From NCBI GenBank assembly GCA_017647975.1, contig JAGCJL010000089.1, positions 1-51,227 on the forward strand: a DNA stretch of 51,227 nucleotides, written 5' to 3'. Every line of letters starts with the position of its first letter. Within the stretch, counting starts at the first letter, position 1. Shown piece after piece: positions 1-8,412 of this stretch. This DNA is from Bacteroidaceae bacterium (lineage in GTDB: Bacteria > Bacteroidota > Bacteroidia > Bacteroidales > Bacteroidaceae). Position numbers and translations under genes: made by a program. Below the pieces are notes generated by a model. The model was not told the DNA's origin. It did no database searches and saw nothing but the letters and a program-made list of their open reading frames with translations.

Positions 1-1
1 A

Positions 2-115
2 GCAGAGAACATGCTTGCCGCATCATTGAGCATCAGTGATAAAACCGTAGATACCTCAAACGGTGGTCAGCTCACCGGTGGCCGTCGTGGATCATGGGGT
101 AATTTATGGAATTAA
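2..115 (+). CDS. C-terminal end of an unidentified protein (partial)
   Basis: The frame is open from the left edge and ends in TAA at 113-115, giving the last 37 residues of a protein whose start lies outside the window. The tail is rich in Gly, Ser and Arg and ends in GSWGNLWN. I do not recognise a family from this fragment. It counts as coding because the frame runs open into the edge and an AT-rich hairpin starts exactly at its stop codon, as is common for genes in this window. It could also be a chance open frame. Confidence 0.45.
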   Translation, partial: AENMLAASLSISDKTVDTSNGGQLTGGRRGSWGNLWN

Positions 116-407
116 AAACTTTTTAATTAAAAGTTTTTAATCGACGAGTTTTGAAGCTAAAGGTCACACGCAGGATGGATGCAATTCATCCCGTGTGGGT
201 AGCGATAATCAAAACGAGTCAATAAACAACAAATTAACCCATCTATAACACGCATGGATTGCGAAAATGCGTGTTATAGATGGGAGGAACTAATCAACAC
301 AGCGATGAAAGTTTTTTCATCGCTGTGTTGATTTATATGTAGTTCTCAATGCCGAGATGGCATCTCGGCTTGGTGATCCTCACCCTAACCCTCTCCAAAA
401 GAGAGGG
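111..407. repeat. Array of six consecutive inverted repeats (hairpins)
   Basis: Six hairpins follow one another with little sequence between them. (1) 111-123 pairs with 129-141, 13 bp, AT-rich, over the stop codon. (2) 148-215 is a long interrupted stem: 148-154/209-215, 156-159/200-203, 165-170/192-197 and 173-177/187-191. (3) 238-255/267-284 is 18 bp perfect with an 11-nt loop. (4) 292-310/315-333 is 19 bp perfect with loop GTTT. (5) 351-359/361-369 is 9 bp. (6) 389-395/401-407 is 7 bp with loop CAAAA. The arms differ in sequence, so this is not a tandem repeat. Hairpins 3 and 4 lack a following T-run on either strand, unlike the ordinary terminators of this window. The role is unknown: a structured RNA, stacked terminators or small mobile-element remnants are all possible. 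Confidence 0.8.
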
Positions 408-677
408 AATAAAAAGTTCTTTTTTTATTCTTAATCACTCCGCAACCTAAAAATAGTTTAAGGTTAAGACAGGTTATAGAATACTATAGTTTGTAGCTCT
501 GGCCATACAATGAACGGATTAAAGCATTGCGAAGGCACTATAACCAATAACATAGCAAAACTCTTGCCCCAAATGCCGTCTTATTCTTTTTTAACCAAAA
601 AAGGCTAAACAACAAGGGGATTTTATCAAAAATCGTCGTATATTCGCAGAAATCGTTTATAACGTGTTATTTTACTT
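408..677. other. Non-coding leader region before the patatin gene
   Basis: I see no coding frame here. The stretch begins with an A/T-rich run (aataaaaag, then seven T) after the sixth hairpin, which could complete a terminator. The rest is unstructured to my eye up to a possible promoter at 639-646. Confidence 0.5.
639..646 (+). promoter_or_regulatory. Possible -7 element of the patatin gene
   Basis: TATATTCG matches the Bacteroidetes -7 consensus TAnnTTTG with one change (C for T). It would give a start near 653 and a leader of about 25 nt. No TTTG lies at the usual distance upstream, so the call is weak. Confidence 0.3.
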
Positions 678-2963
678 ATGAGAGCCTTTGTAACACATTT
701 GATGCTTCTGCTACTATTACCCTCGATGCTACATGCACAGAGGGTAGGTCTTGTTATGAGTGGAGGCGGTGCAAGAGGTCTTGCACACATTGGTGTTATC
801 AAAGCTCTTGAAGAGAATAACATTCCCATTGATTATGTGGCCGGCACATCTATGGGTGCTATTGTGGCGGCTCTCTACTCCATGGGACACTCTCCCGATG
901 AGATGATTGAGATGATGAAAACCGAGGACTTCCACCGTTGGTACACCGGTACTATGGATCAGGATTATATGTTCTACTTCAAGAAGAACCGTAGTGTTCC
1001 CGGGTTGGTAAGCATACACTTTGGTTTCAAGGACTCGCTGCGTGTTGCCACTCAGGCAACAAGTATTGTAAACCCCAACCCCATGAATTTGGGTTTCTTG
1101 GAGATTTTCGCTGGTTACACTGCTGCTTGCAAAGGTAATTTTGACAACCTCATGGTTCCATTCCGCTGTGTAGCCTCGGATGTTTACAATAAGAAACAGG
1201 TTGTTTTTTCAAATGGAAACTTAGGTGATGCTGTACGAGCATCAATGACATATCCTATGTTTTTCAAACCTATAAAGGTTGACAGTGTGTTGCTGTTTGA
1301 CGGTGGTTTGTACAACAATTTCCCTCGTGACGTTATGGAAGAGGACTTCAACCCCGATGTCATAATTGGCAGCGTGGTGAGCGACAACCCTACCCTGCCT
1401 AACGAGAGGGATATCATGAGCCAGGTCGTAAACCTTATATTGGGACGCAGTGACTATTCGTTACCCAAGGAAAAGGGTGTGATGCTCAACATGCGTATCA
1501 AAGATGTAAACCTTCTTGACTTTCACAAAATTGACGAGGTCACTAAACATGGTAATGAGTTTGCTACAGGACACATGGGTGAAATTAAGGAGCGTATAAC
1601 ACGCCGACAGGACTCTTTGGTTATTGCCCAAAGACGCAAAGAGTTCAAGAAAAGAGTTCCCGAGCTACGCTTCAACAAGGTTGTCATAGAGGGTGTGAAT
1701 CCCGAGCAGGAGAAGAACATAAGAAGAGAGTTCCAGAAGAACGAGGGTGAGATTTTTACATTTGAGAAATGTAAGAGAGGATATTACAGCCTACTGTCGG
1801 GTGATCTTATCGAGAGCGTGATACCTCATGCGATATATAACGAGCAGGACAGTGCATACACACTGCATCTGGACGTAACCCCTACACCACCTTTCACAGC
1901 GGAACTTGGTGTCGGTGTCTCAACCGATGTATCGAACCAGATATATTTCGGCTTGCATTACAAGAACCTCAATTACCTATCCAAGGAGTTTATCCTTGAC
2001 GGTCAGTTGGGAAAGATTTACAACAACATACAGTTGTCGGGACGTCTCGATTTCCTCACTGAGATACCAATCTCTCTGAATCTTATAGGTTCGTACTCCA
2101 CATTTGATTACTACAACAAGAAATTCCTCTTCTCGCAGGAGAATCCTGTTGCACTGAACCATCAACGAGAGATGTTTGCAAAGATGAAAATGGCATTACC
2201 ATTCCTCAACCGCAAGAAAGCCGAAATTGGCGTTGGTATTGCAAGTATAAGGGACGAATACATGCCTTCGAACATTCTCGACCTTGATATGCCCAACCTT
2301 GACCGTAATGAGATGTCGCTGTTCAGCACATTCCTAAGAGTGGAAGGCAATACTCTGAACTCTAAGATATTCCCAACAGAAGGTGTCTATGAGTGTCTGT
2401 CGGCCCACTTTGTCACAGGAAAAGAGAAATATACCGGTATCACATGGGTTAACGAGAACAACATGATGCAGTCGTGGCTACAAATCAAATATACCCGTAG
2501 AGACCATTTCAAAATTATACCGTCGCTCGTGCTCGGCACACATCTTGAACTCTACTATTCGACACGACGACTTTCAAAGACCTATCAGGCTACAATGATG
2601 CAGGCTGGCTCGTTCAACCCCACCATGACTGCACTGTTCAACTACGACCCAAAATTCCGTGCAAACCAATACATTGCCGGAGGTGTAATACCAATCATAA
2701 GACTGAACAGTTACATACAGATACGTCCCAGCTTCTACGCCTTTGTGCCTTACCGCACAATAACCGAATACTCCGACGGTACAGCCGGATATGCAGCACG
2801 CAGGTTCAGCAACTTTGAGTATATTGCCGACATCACTGTCGCCGCAAAGTTCTCCGATGTCTCGGTCAGTGCCTTTGTCAACTATTACAGTTCGCACAGG
2901 ACAAAAGTAAATGTGGGACTTACATTAGGATGGTTTATGTTTAACGAAAGATTTATAGAATAA
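678..2963 (+). CDS. Patatin-like phospholipase with C-terminal outer-membrane beta-barrel
   Basis: 761 residues. A signal peptide covers about residues 1-20 (a leucine-rich core ending in HA-Q). The patatin domain follows, with the oxyanion loop GGGARG at 29-34, the nucleophile Ser58 in GTSMG, and Asp208 in DGG completing the Ser-Asp dyad. Around residues 333-400 is a POTRA-like segment (LRFNKVVIEGV onward), and from about 410 to the end there are alternating aromatic/polar strands typical of a bacterial surface-antigen (Omp85-like) barrel. The layout matches PlpD-type (type Vd) patatin autotransporters, which are lipid acyl hydrolases displayed at the outer membrane. The substrate cannot be told. 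The thioredoxin gene follows after 13 bases and is probably co-transcribed. Confidence 0.9.
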   Translation: MRAFVTHLMLLLLLPSMLHAQRVGLVMSGGGARGLAHIGVIKALEENNIPIDYVAGTSMGAIVAALYSMGHSPDEMIEMMKTEDFHRWYTGTMDQDYMFYFKKNRSVPGLVSIHFGFKDSLRVATQATSIVNPNPMNLGFLEIFAGYTAACKGNFDNLMVPFRCVASDVYNKKQVVFSNGNLGDAVRASMTYPMFFKPIKVDSVLLFDGGLYNNFPRDVMEEDFNPDVIIGSVVSDNPTLPNERDIMSQVVNLILGRSDYSLPKEKGVMLNMRIKDVNLLDFHKIDEVTKHGNEFATGHMGEIKERITRRQDSLVIAQRRKEFKKRVPELRFNKVVIEGVNPEQEKNIRREFQKNEGEIFTFEKCKRGYYSLLSGDLIESVIPHAIYNEQDSAYTLHLDVTPTPPFTAELGVGVSTDVSNQIYFGLHYKNLNYLSKEFILDGQLGKIYNNIQLSGRLDFLTEIPISLNLIGSYSTFDYYNKKFLFSQENPVALNHQREMFAKMKMALPFLNRKKAEIGVGIASIRDEYMPSNILDLDMPNLDRNEMSLFSTFLRVEGNTLNSKIFPTEGVYECLSAHFVTGKEKYTGITWVNENNMMQSWLQIKYTRRDHFKIIPSLVLGTHLELYYSTRRLSKTYQATMMQAGSFNPTMTALFNYDPKFRANQYIAGGVIPIIRLNSYIQIRPSFYAFVPYRTITEYSDGTAGYAARRFSNFEYIADITVAAKFSDVSVSAFVNYYSSHRTKVNVGLTLGWFMFNERFIE

Positions 2964-2976
2964 TAAAGAGAAGATT

Positions 2977-3522
2977 ATGAAAAGAGGATTTTTATTGATG
3001 ATGATGACTGCTGTTGCTATCATTTATAGCAGCAAGGCCAATGCACAGGAGAATGTTACTGTTTATGAACATGATTATATCGTGAAGGTTGGAGACACTG
3101 CTCCCGACTTTACCCTGGAGCTTACCAATGGCGAGAAGTTCACCTTGTCCGACCATAAAGGCAAAGTAGTTATGCTACAGTTCACTGCTGGCTGGTGTGG
3201 TGTATGCCGCAAGGAGATGCCACATATAGAACGTGAGATTTGGCAACGTCATAAAGACAACAAAGAGTTTGTTCTTATAGGCATAGACCGCGAAGAGACA
3301 AAAGAGGATATAATTCCTTTCATTGAAAAGGTGGGTACTACCTACCCCATTGCTATGGATACAAATGCCGATGTCTTTGCAAGCTATGCTCTGCGAACAT
3401 CGGGTATCACACGAAACATTCTCATTGACCGTGACGGCAAGATTGTGATGCTGACACGTCTGTTCAAAGAAGATGAATTTGCATCGCTCGTCAACAAAAT
3501 CAACGAGATGCTGAATGAATAA
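2977..3522 (+). CDS. TlpA/AhpC-TSA family thioredoxin-like protein
   Basis: 181 residues with an N-terminal signal peptide (about 1-24, ending ANA-Q), so the protein is exported to the periplasm. The redoxin fold is shown by GDTAPDF at the domain start and by the active-site motif WCGVC with Cys74 and Cys77. A cis-Pro is likely in the later part of the fold. Such proteins reduce periplasmic disulfides or detoxify peroxides; the CxxC points to thiol-disulfide exchange as in TlpA/ResA rather than a one-Cys peroxidase. It lies 13 bases behind the patatin gene. Confidence 0.88.
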   Translation: MKRGFLLMMMTAVAIIYSSKANAQENVTVYEHDYIVKVGDTAPDFTLELTNGEKFTLSDHKGKVVMLQFTAGWCGVCRKEMPHIEREIWQRHKDNKEFVLIGIDREETKEDIIPFIEKVGTTYPIAMDTNADVFASYALRTSGITRNILIDRDGKIVMLTRLFKEDEFASLVNKINEMLNE

Positions 3523-3563
3523 AACATCGGCGGCACTGACGAACGAAACAAATACATAATTGT

Positions 3564-3590
3564 TATATTGTAAACATGTTTTGCAATATA
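3564..3590. other. Hairpin between the thioredoxin and M3 peptidase genes
   Basis: TATATTG at 3564-3570 pairs with CAATATA at 3584-3590 and the stem extends inward by a G-U and three A-U pairs. It is AT-rich and has no clear T-run, so it is only a possible terminator or leader structure. Confidence 0.35.
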
Positions 3591-3614
3591 TAAAACCATG
3601 AAAATATAATTCAC

Positions 3615-5687
3615 ATGAACAACGTAACAGATAAGAATACAAACCCCTTCATTGCACCATACGAAACTCCGTTTGGTGCTATACCTTATAATAAAATAAC
3701 ACTCGAGCATTTTATTCCGGCTGTAGAAGAGGGCATCAGAAGAGAAGAGGAGGCGATAGAAAACATTTGCAACAACCCCGAACCTGCAACATTTGAAAAT
3801 ACCATTGCTGCACTCGACCGTTCGGGGCTTATGCTTGGCGAGGTGATAGGAGCTTTCAATGCACTTGTCAATGCACGCAGTTATGATGAGATACTTGCCA
3901 TAGAAGAGAAGATTGAACTGCTGACAACTGCTCACCATAATAATATATCGCTTAACGAAAGACTGTTTGCACGTATCAAAGAGGTTCATTCAGGCGATAC
4001 GGGCATGCTTGATACCGCACAGAAAAGACTTCTTGAAGAGACATACGATTCGTTTGTACGCAATGGAGCCAACCTTGTGGGAGAGCAACGGGACCTGTAC
4101 CGCAAGCTGACAGAAAGGCTTGCCACCCTATCGATAAAATTTCAGGAGAACAGCATCAAAGACACCGACGAGTTCACCTTGCACATTACTGACAAAGAGC
4201 AGCTCAAGGGGCTGCCGGACGATGTAACAGAGGCTGCTGCAAACAGTGCCAAAGAGGCCGGTAAAGAGGGGTGGCTATTCACCCTGCACCGCCCGAGTTA
4301 TATCCCATTCATCACCTATTGCCAAAATCGCGAATTACGCAAGGAGATGTATATGGCATACAGCACCATTGGAGCAAAAGGCAACTCACACGACAACCGC
4401 GAAACGGTGAAAGAGATTGTCAACAGCCGTCTGCAACTCGCACGTCTGTTGGGATATAACACATACAGCGATTACATTCTCGCCGAACGCATGGCACAGA
4501 ACAGCAATGCCGTATATTCCATGCTTGGCAAACTGACATGGTCCTACCTGCCTGTAGCACGTAAGGAGATAGAAGAGATTGAAAACCTTGCCAAAGAGTG
4601 CGAAGGAAATGATTTTATCATGGAGGCATGGGATTTCGCCTTTTATTCCGAGAAACTGAAAGAGAAGAAATACAATATCAGTGACGAGGAGATACGCCCA
4701 TATTTTGAATTGAATCAGGCTATACACGGAATGTTCTACCTTGCCACACGCCTTTACGGATTATCGTTTGAGCAGAACCATGACATTCCGGTCTTTAACC
4801 CCGATGTCAAGGTTTGGGAGGTTTATGATTACGATGGCAAATACCTGGCACTGCTCTATTGCGATTTCTTCGCACGCAAAGGCAAACACGCTGGAGCGTG
4901 GATGGATTCCATTAAGCCACAATACAAGGATGCCGATGGCACTGACCACCGTCCACACATAACACTATCGACAAACTACCGCAAGCCATTGCCGGGAAAA
5001 CCCACATTGCTGAATTTTGACGAGGTGAACACACTGTTCCATGAGTTCGGGCACTGTCTGCACGGCATATTGTCGAATGTCACATACGCAAGCCAATGTA
5101 GCCCGAATGTCCTTTGGGATTTCGTGGAGATGCCATCGCAGATACTTGAAAATTTTGCATCGGAAGAGGAGCTACTCAAACACTTCGCATTCCACCACAA
5201 GACCGGAGAGGACATGCCGGTAGAGATGTTGAAGAAGATTAAGGCATCACAGACCTTCAATGCCGGCTACCAGTGTGTACGTCAGGTAGGATTAGGACTT
5301 ATAGACCAGGCATGGCACAACATACAAGAGCCGTTCGAGGGTGATGTCCTTGAGTATGAACATTCGGTAACCGCAGCACTACGCGTGTTAAGACCGCAGA
5401 AAACCACCGGTATAACACCACAGTTCGGGCATATAATGTCGGGCGGATATGCTGCCGGCTACTACAGTTACAAATGGGCTGAGATGCTCGATGCCGATGC
5501 CTATTCTGTGTTCAAGGCAAACGGTGTGCTTGACATGAAAACTGCACAGTCGTTCCGCGACAACATACTCGCAAAGGGAAACAGCGAGCATCCTATGACA
5601 CTCTACCGACGCTTCACGGGACATGACCCACGAATAGAGCCATTATTGGAACGAGATGGAATAAAGACCATTTGTCCCCATTTATAA
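3615..5687 (+). CDS. M3 family oligopeptidase (peptidyl-dipeptidase Dcp type)
   Basis: 690 residues, near the usual length of Dcp/OpdA peptidases. The zinc site is plain: HEFGH gives His476, Glu477 and His480, and Glu505 in VEMPSQ sits 29 residues after the first His, the same spacing as in E. coli Dcp. The N terminus (NPFIAPYETPFGAIP) is the usual start of the family and there is no signal peptide, so the enzyme is cytoplasmic and cleaves short peptides. It is the first gene of a tight operon with a small lipoprotein (12-base gap), dCMP deaminase and an S41 protease. A dcp-type rather than prlC-type name is likely but not certain. Confidence 0.92.
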   Translation: MNNVTDKNTNPFIAPYETPFGAIPYNKITLEHFIPAVEEGIRREEEAIENICNNPEPATFENTIAALDRSGLMLGEVIGAFNALVNARSYDEILAIEEKIELLTTAHHNNISLNERLFARIKEVHSGDTGMLDTAQKRLLEETYDSFVRNGANLVGEQRDLYRKLTERLATLSIKFQENSIKDTDEFTLHITDKEQLKGLPDDVTEAAANSAKEAGKEGWLFTLHRPSYIPFITYCQNRELRKEMYMAYSTIGAKGNSHDNRETVKEIVNSRLQLARLLGYNTYSDYILAERMAQNSNAVYSMLGKLTWSYLPVARKEIEEIENLAKECEGNDFIMEAWDFAFYSEKLKEKKYNISDEEIRPYFELNQAIHGMFYLATRLYGLSFEQNHDIPVFNPDVKVWEVYDYDGKYLALLYCDFFARKGKHAGAWMDSIKPQYKDADGTDHRPHITLSTNYRKPLPGKPTLLNFDEVNTLFHEFGHCLHGILSNVTYASQCSPNVLWDFVEMPSQILENFASEEELLKHFAFHHKTGEDMPVEMLKKIKASQTFNAGYQCVRQVGLGLIDQAWHNIQEPFEGDVLEYEHSVTAALRVLRPQKTTGITPQFGHIMSGGYAAGYYSYKWAEMLDADAYSVFKANGVLDMKTAQSFRDNILAKGNSEHPMTLYRRFTGHDPRIEPLLERDGIKTICPHL

Positions 5688-5699
5688 ACACAAAGCACT

Positions 5700-6128
5700 A
5701 TGAAAGGAATTGCAAAACAGATAAATAGAGTTATCTTTGCACTGATTTTGCCACTTGTGGCAGTATCGTGCGTGGGTGAGGATGATATAAATGCCATCTT
5801 CAGAGAGCGTGATTGGAAACTGACCTACATAAAAGAGGGAAGCGTTCAACGATATGCAAAGGATAAGATATACAGCATAGAGTTCCTTGAGAACACATTC
5901 ACCGCAACCACACCCAAAGGGGTTACCATCACCGGTAACTGGCATGCCGACGGAAGTGCATTGCACAGCTTTGAATGTAACAACATACGTACAAACGGAA
6001 ACCTCAGCGGTGACACGATAGGGCTGAAGATGCGTGACATTCTAAAAAATGCAAAGACATACAGTGGAGACACCAATTGGTTGCAGATAAAGCAACAAGA
6101 CAACGTATATATACAATTTTATAACTGA
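5700..6128 (+). CDS. Small lipoprotein, probable DUF4847 family
   Basis: 142 residues. The N terminus is a lipoprotein signal: a basic start, a hydrophobic core and the lipobox AVSC with Cys24. The mature part is a compact domain with alternating beta-like stretches (RDWKLTYIKEG, TITGNWHADG, GLKMRDIL), resembling small lipocalin-like Bacteroidetes lipoproteins. From memory it fits DUF4847, which sits beside dCMP deaminase in relatives; this name is not confirmed. It lies 12 bases after the M3 peptidase and 9 before the deaminase. The function is unknown. Confidence 0.72.
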   Translation: MKGIAKQINRVIFALILPLVAVSCVGEDDINAIFRERDWKLTYIKEGSVQRYAKDKIYSIEFLENTFTATTPKGVTITGNWHADGSALHSFECNNIRTNGNLSGDTIGLKMRDILKNAKTYSGDTNWLQIKQQDNVYIQFYN

Positions 6129-6137
6129 TAAGACACT

Positions 6138-6569
6138 ATGCATAACGAAGATACAAAACAGCTGGAACTTGACAAGAGATACATGCGTATGGCCAAGATT
6201 TGGGCAGAGAACTCATACTGCGTACGCCGACAGGTAGGTGCCCTGATTGTAAAGGACAAGATGATTATCTCGGACGGATACAACGGAACACCCGCAGGAT
6301 TTGAGAATATCTGCGAGAACGAAGATGGATTCACCAAACCATACGTATTGCATGCCGAGGCAAATGCCATAACCAAAATAGCACGTTCCAACAACAACAG
6401 CAACGGTGCAACGCTTTATGTTACCACATCACCTTGTATAGAGTGTGCAAAACTAATTATTCAAGCAGGTATAGTACGCGTTGTCTATGGTGAACTGTAT
6501 CATATAACCGACGGAATTGACCTGTTGAAGAGAGCCGGAGTAGAAGTGCTGTACCTTGAAAACTATTAA
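6138..6569 (+). CDS. dCMP deaminase (ComEB-like cytidine/deoxycytidylate deaminase)
   Basis: 143 residues. The zinc-deaminase signature is complete: His72-Ala-Glu74 and Pro99-Cys100-x-x-Cys103. The protein converts dCMP to dUMP, supplying dTMP synthesis, in the cytoplasm. The GYNG and CENEDGFTKP segments before HAE are typical of the ComEB/dCMP deaminase subgroup rather than of cytidine or tRNA-adenosine deaminases. It lies inside the 3615-8165 operon with gaps of 9 and 6 bases to its neighbours. Confidence 0.9.
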   Translation: MHNEDTKQLELDKRYMRMAKIWAENSYCVRRQVGALIVKDKMIISDGYNGTPAGFENICENEDGFTKPYVLHAEANAITKIARSNNNSNGATLYVTTSPCIECAKLIIQAGIVRVVYGELYHITDGIDLLKRAGVEVLYLENY

Positions 6570-6575
6570 AGGAAG

Positions 6576-8165
6576 ATGAAGAAATTCACATTAGTCATTG
6601 TAGGGTTCATTCTCTGTTTCTTCTTAGGATTCAGCCTGAATAGAAGCTACAGGACTGTCATCATAAACCCCGGCAACAAACTCAATGAGGTCTTTAACAT
6701 AATTGGTTCGGAGTATGTTGACAGCACTGATATTGATTCGCTTATTGAGAAAAGCATACCAAAGGTTATTGCAGAACTTGACCCTCACAGTGTTTACATA
6801 CCGGCAAAAGATGCCGAAGCCACAAACGCCGACCTGCAAAGCAGTTTCAGCGGCATTGGCATACGCTTTACCATTCAAGAGGACACTATACACATAAGCG
6901 ATGTAATACGTGGAGGCCCGTCGGAGAAGATTGGCCTGCTCGCCGGAGACCGCATCATAAAGGTTAATGACACACTTTTTGTGGGCAAGGATGTCTGCAC
7001 CAACGACAATGCCATGAAAAAACTCAAGGGACCTAAAGGGACTTTTGTGAAATTGGGAATACAACGTCTTGGTGAAGATGACTTGCTCGACTTCGTCATA
7101 CGACGTGACGACATTCCTGTAGAAAGCATTGAGGCTACATACATGATTGACGGCAAATGGGGCTATGTACAGGTGGAACGCTTTGCCGAGAATACATTCG
7201 GAGAGTTCATACAGGCTCTTGCACTCTTCATCAGCAACAACGCACAAGGTATCATAATTGACCTGCGTGGCAATGGTGGCGGATATATGAGTGTGGCACT
7301 GCAAATGGCTAACCAATTCTTGAACCGAGGCGATGTGATTGTTTATACCGAAGGAGAACATACCGAAAAATTCATAGAGAGAGCCAATGGATTCGGAATG
7401 TTCCAAAAGACTCCGCTTGTGATACTCGTAGATGAGACTTCAGCATCGGCAAGCGAGATTCTTGCCGGTACAATACAGGATAATGACCGCGGTACAATTA
7501 TAGGACGTCGCACATTCGGCAAAGGACTCGTCCAACAACCTTATGAGTTTACCGACGGTTCGATGATAAGACTTACCGTAGCCCGTTACTATACGCCAAG
7601 TGGCAGATGCATACAGAAGCCATACACAAAAGGAGAGAAAAGCAAATATGAGCAAGACCTTATAGAGCGATATTACAGAGGCGAATTCTTTTCACAAGAC
7701 AGCATACACCAGAACACCGATTTGATATACAAGACTAAAAAAGGACGTACTGTATATGGTGGCGGTGGCATCATGCCCGACATTTTTGTGTCGAGCGATA
7801 CTGTTGACATGACCGATTACGCACAGGACGCTTTCTCACGCGGACTGATAGCACGCTTTGCACTCAACTATGGCGACAAGAACCGCCCCACTCTGTCAAA
7901 ATTCAAGACATACGAAGAGATGACAGCACACCTTGACACACGACCAATTCTCACAGACTTTGTACAGTATGCCGATAAAAAGGGACTAAAACCCCAACAG
8001 AGCCAAATAACAAAGTCAAAAGAGATTATCAAACGTTCATTGTATTCAAATATAATCTATCAGATACAAGGAATGTTGGAACATGTCAGGTACATAAACA
8101 AAGAAGACCCGACTGTACTGAAAGCTGTGGAAATTCTGGAGAAAGGAGAATCTTTCCCAAAATAA
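6576..8165 (+). CDS. S41 family C-terminal processing protease with PDZ domain (CtpA-like)
   Basis: 529 residues. One N-terminal membrane segment (about 4-22) anchors the enzyme in the inner membrane facing the periplasm. A PDZ domain lies at about 85-170 (FSGIGIRF through RGGPSEKIGLLAGDRI). The S41 catalytic core follows with nucleophile Ser291 in SASASE, Asp302, and general base Lys316 in FGKG. The spacings (11 and 25 residues) equal those of E. coli Prc Ser430/Asp441/Lys455, so it should be active. It cleaves exported proteins from their C termini. It is the last gene of its operon. It contrasts with the inactive S41 relative at 10585. Confidence 0.93.
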   Translation: MKKFTLVIVGFILCFFLGFSLNRSYRTVIINPGNKLNEVFNIIGSEYVDSTDIDSLIEKSIPKVIAELDPHSVYIPAKDAEATNADLQSSFSGIGIRFTIQEDTIHISDVIRGGPSEKIGLLAGDRIIKVNDTLFVGKDVCTNDNAMKKLKGPKGTFVKLGIQRLGEDDLLDFVIRRDDIPVESIEATYMIDGKWGYVQVERFAENTFGEFIQALALFISNNAQGIIIDLRGNGGGYMSVALQMANQFLNRGDVIVYTEGEHTEKFIERANGFGMFQKTPLVILVDETSASASEILAGTIQDNDRGTIIGRRTFGKGLVQQPYEFTDGSMIRLTVARYYTPSGRCIQKPYTKGEKSKYEQDLIERYYRGEFFSQDSIHQNTDLIYKTKKGRTVYGGGGIMPDIFVSSDTVDMTDYAQDAFSRGLIARFALNYGDKNRPTLSKFKTYEEMTAHLDTRPILTDFVQYADKKGLKPQQSQITKSKEIIKRSLYSNIIYQIQGMLEHVRYINKEDPTVLKAVEILEKGESFPK

Positions 8166-8211
8166 AGCACTATTTACAGGGGAAAACAGCTTAGCCAAAT
8201 GATGCTAAAAT

Positions 8212-8220
8212 GGGGGGGGG
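8212..8220 (+). repeat. Nine-base G homopolymer in the intergenic region
   Basis: Nine consecutive G stand out in an AT-rich gap between the S41 protease and the WecG-type gene, 57 bases upstream of the -33 box of the next promoter. Such tracts are prone to slippage. It lies outside the core promoter, so an effect on expression is only a possibility. Confidence 0.8.
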
Positions 8221-8276
8221 TAATTTTTTGAAACCTGCACAAAAAGGATGTTTCCTTAAATAAATGTACAAAAATA

Positions 8277-8308
8277 TTTGCAAAAACGACAAAGAACCTA
8301 TACCTTTG
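8277..8308 (+). promoter_or_regulatory. Promoter of the WecG/TagA-type gene
   Basis: TTTG at 8277-8280 and TACCTTTG at 8301-8308 are separated by 20 bases, an exact fit to the Bacteroidetes housekeeping promoter. Transcription should start near 8315, leaving a leader of about 100 nt. Confidence 0.85.
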
Positions 8309-8412
8309 CTAAGAGAGACTGGTTGTATAGTGCATAAACAGAGAAAAACACAAGCACCTGTTTCGGACTAACACAACGAAATAGATTAAGCATCAAGCAT
8401 TTATCAACATAA

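Noticed and set aside
3384..3989. Open frame of 201 codons on the minus strand across the gap between the thioredoxin and M3 peptidase genes
   Set aside because: It overlaps two well-supported plus-strand genes and its Tyr/Cys-rich translation resembles no protein.
6624..7406. Long open frame of 260 codons on the minus strand
   Set aside because: It lies wholly inside the S41 protease gene, whose motifs and catalytic spacing are certain. The antisense translation has no family features and many Cys and Tyr from complementary codons.
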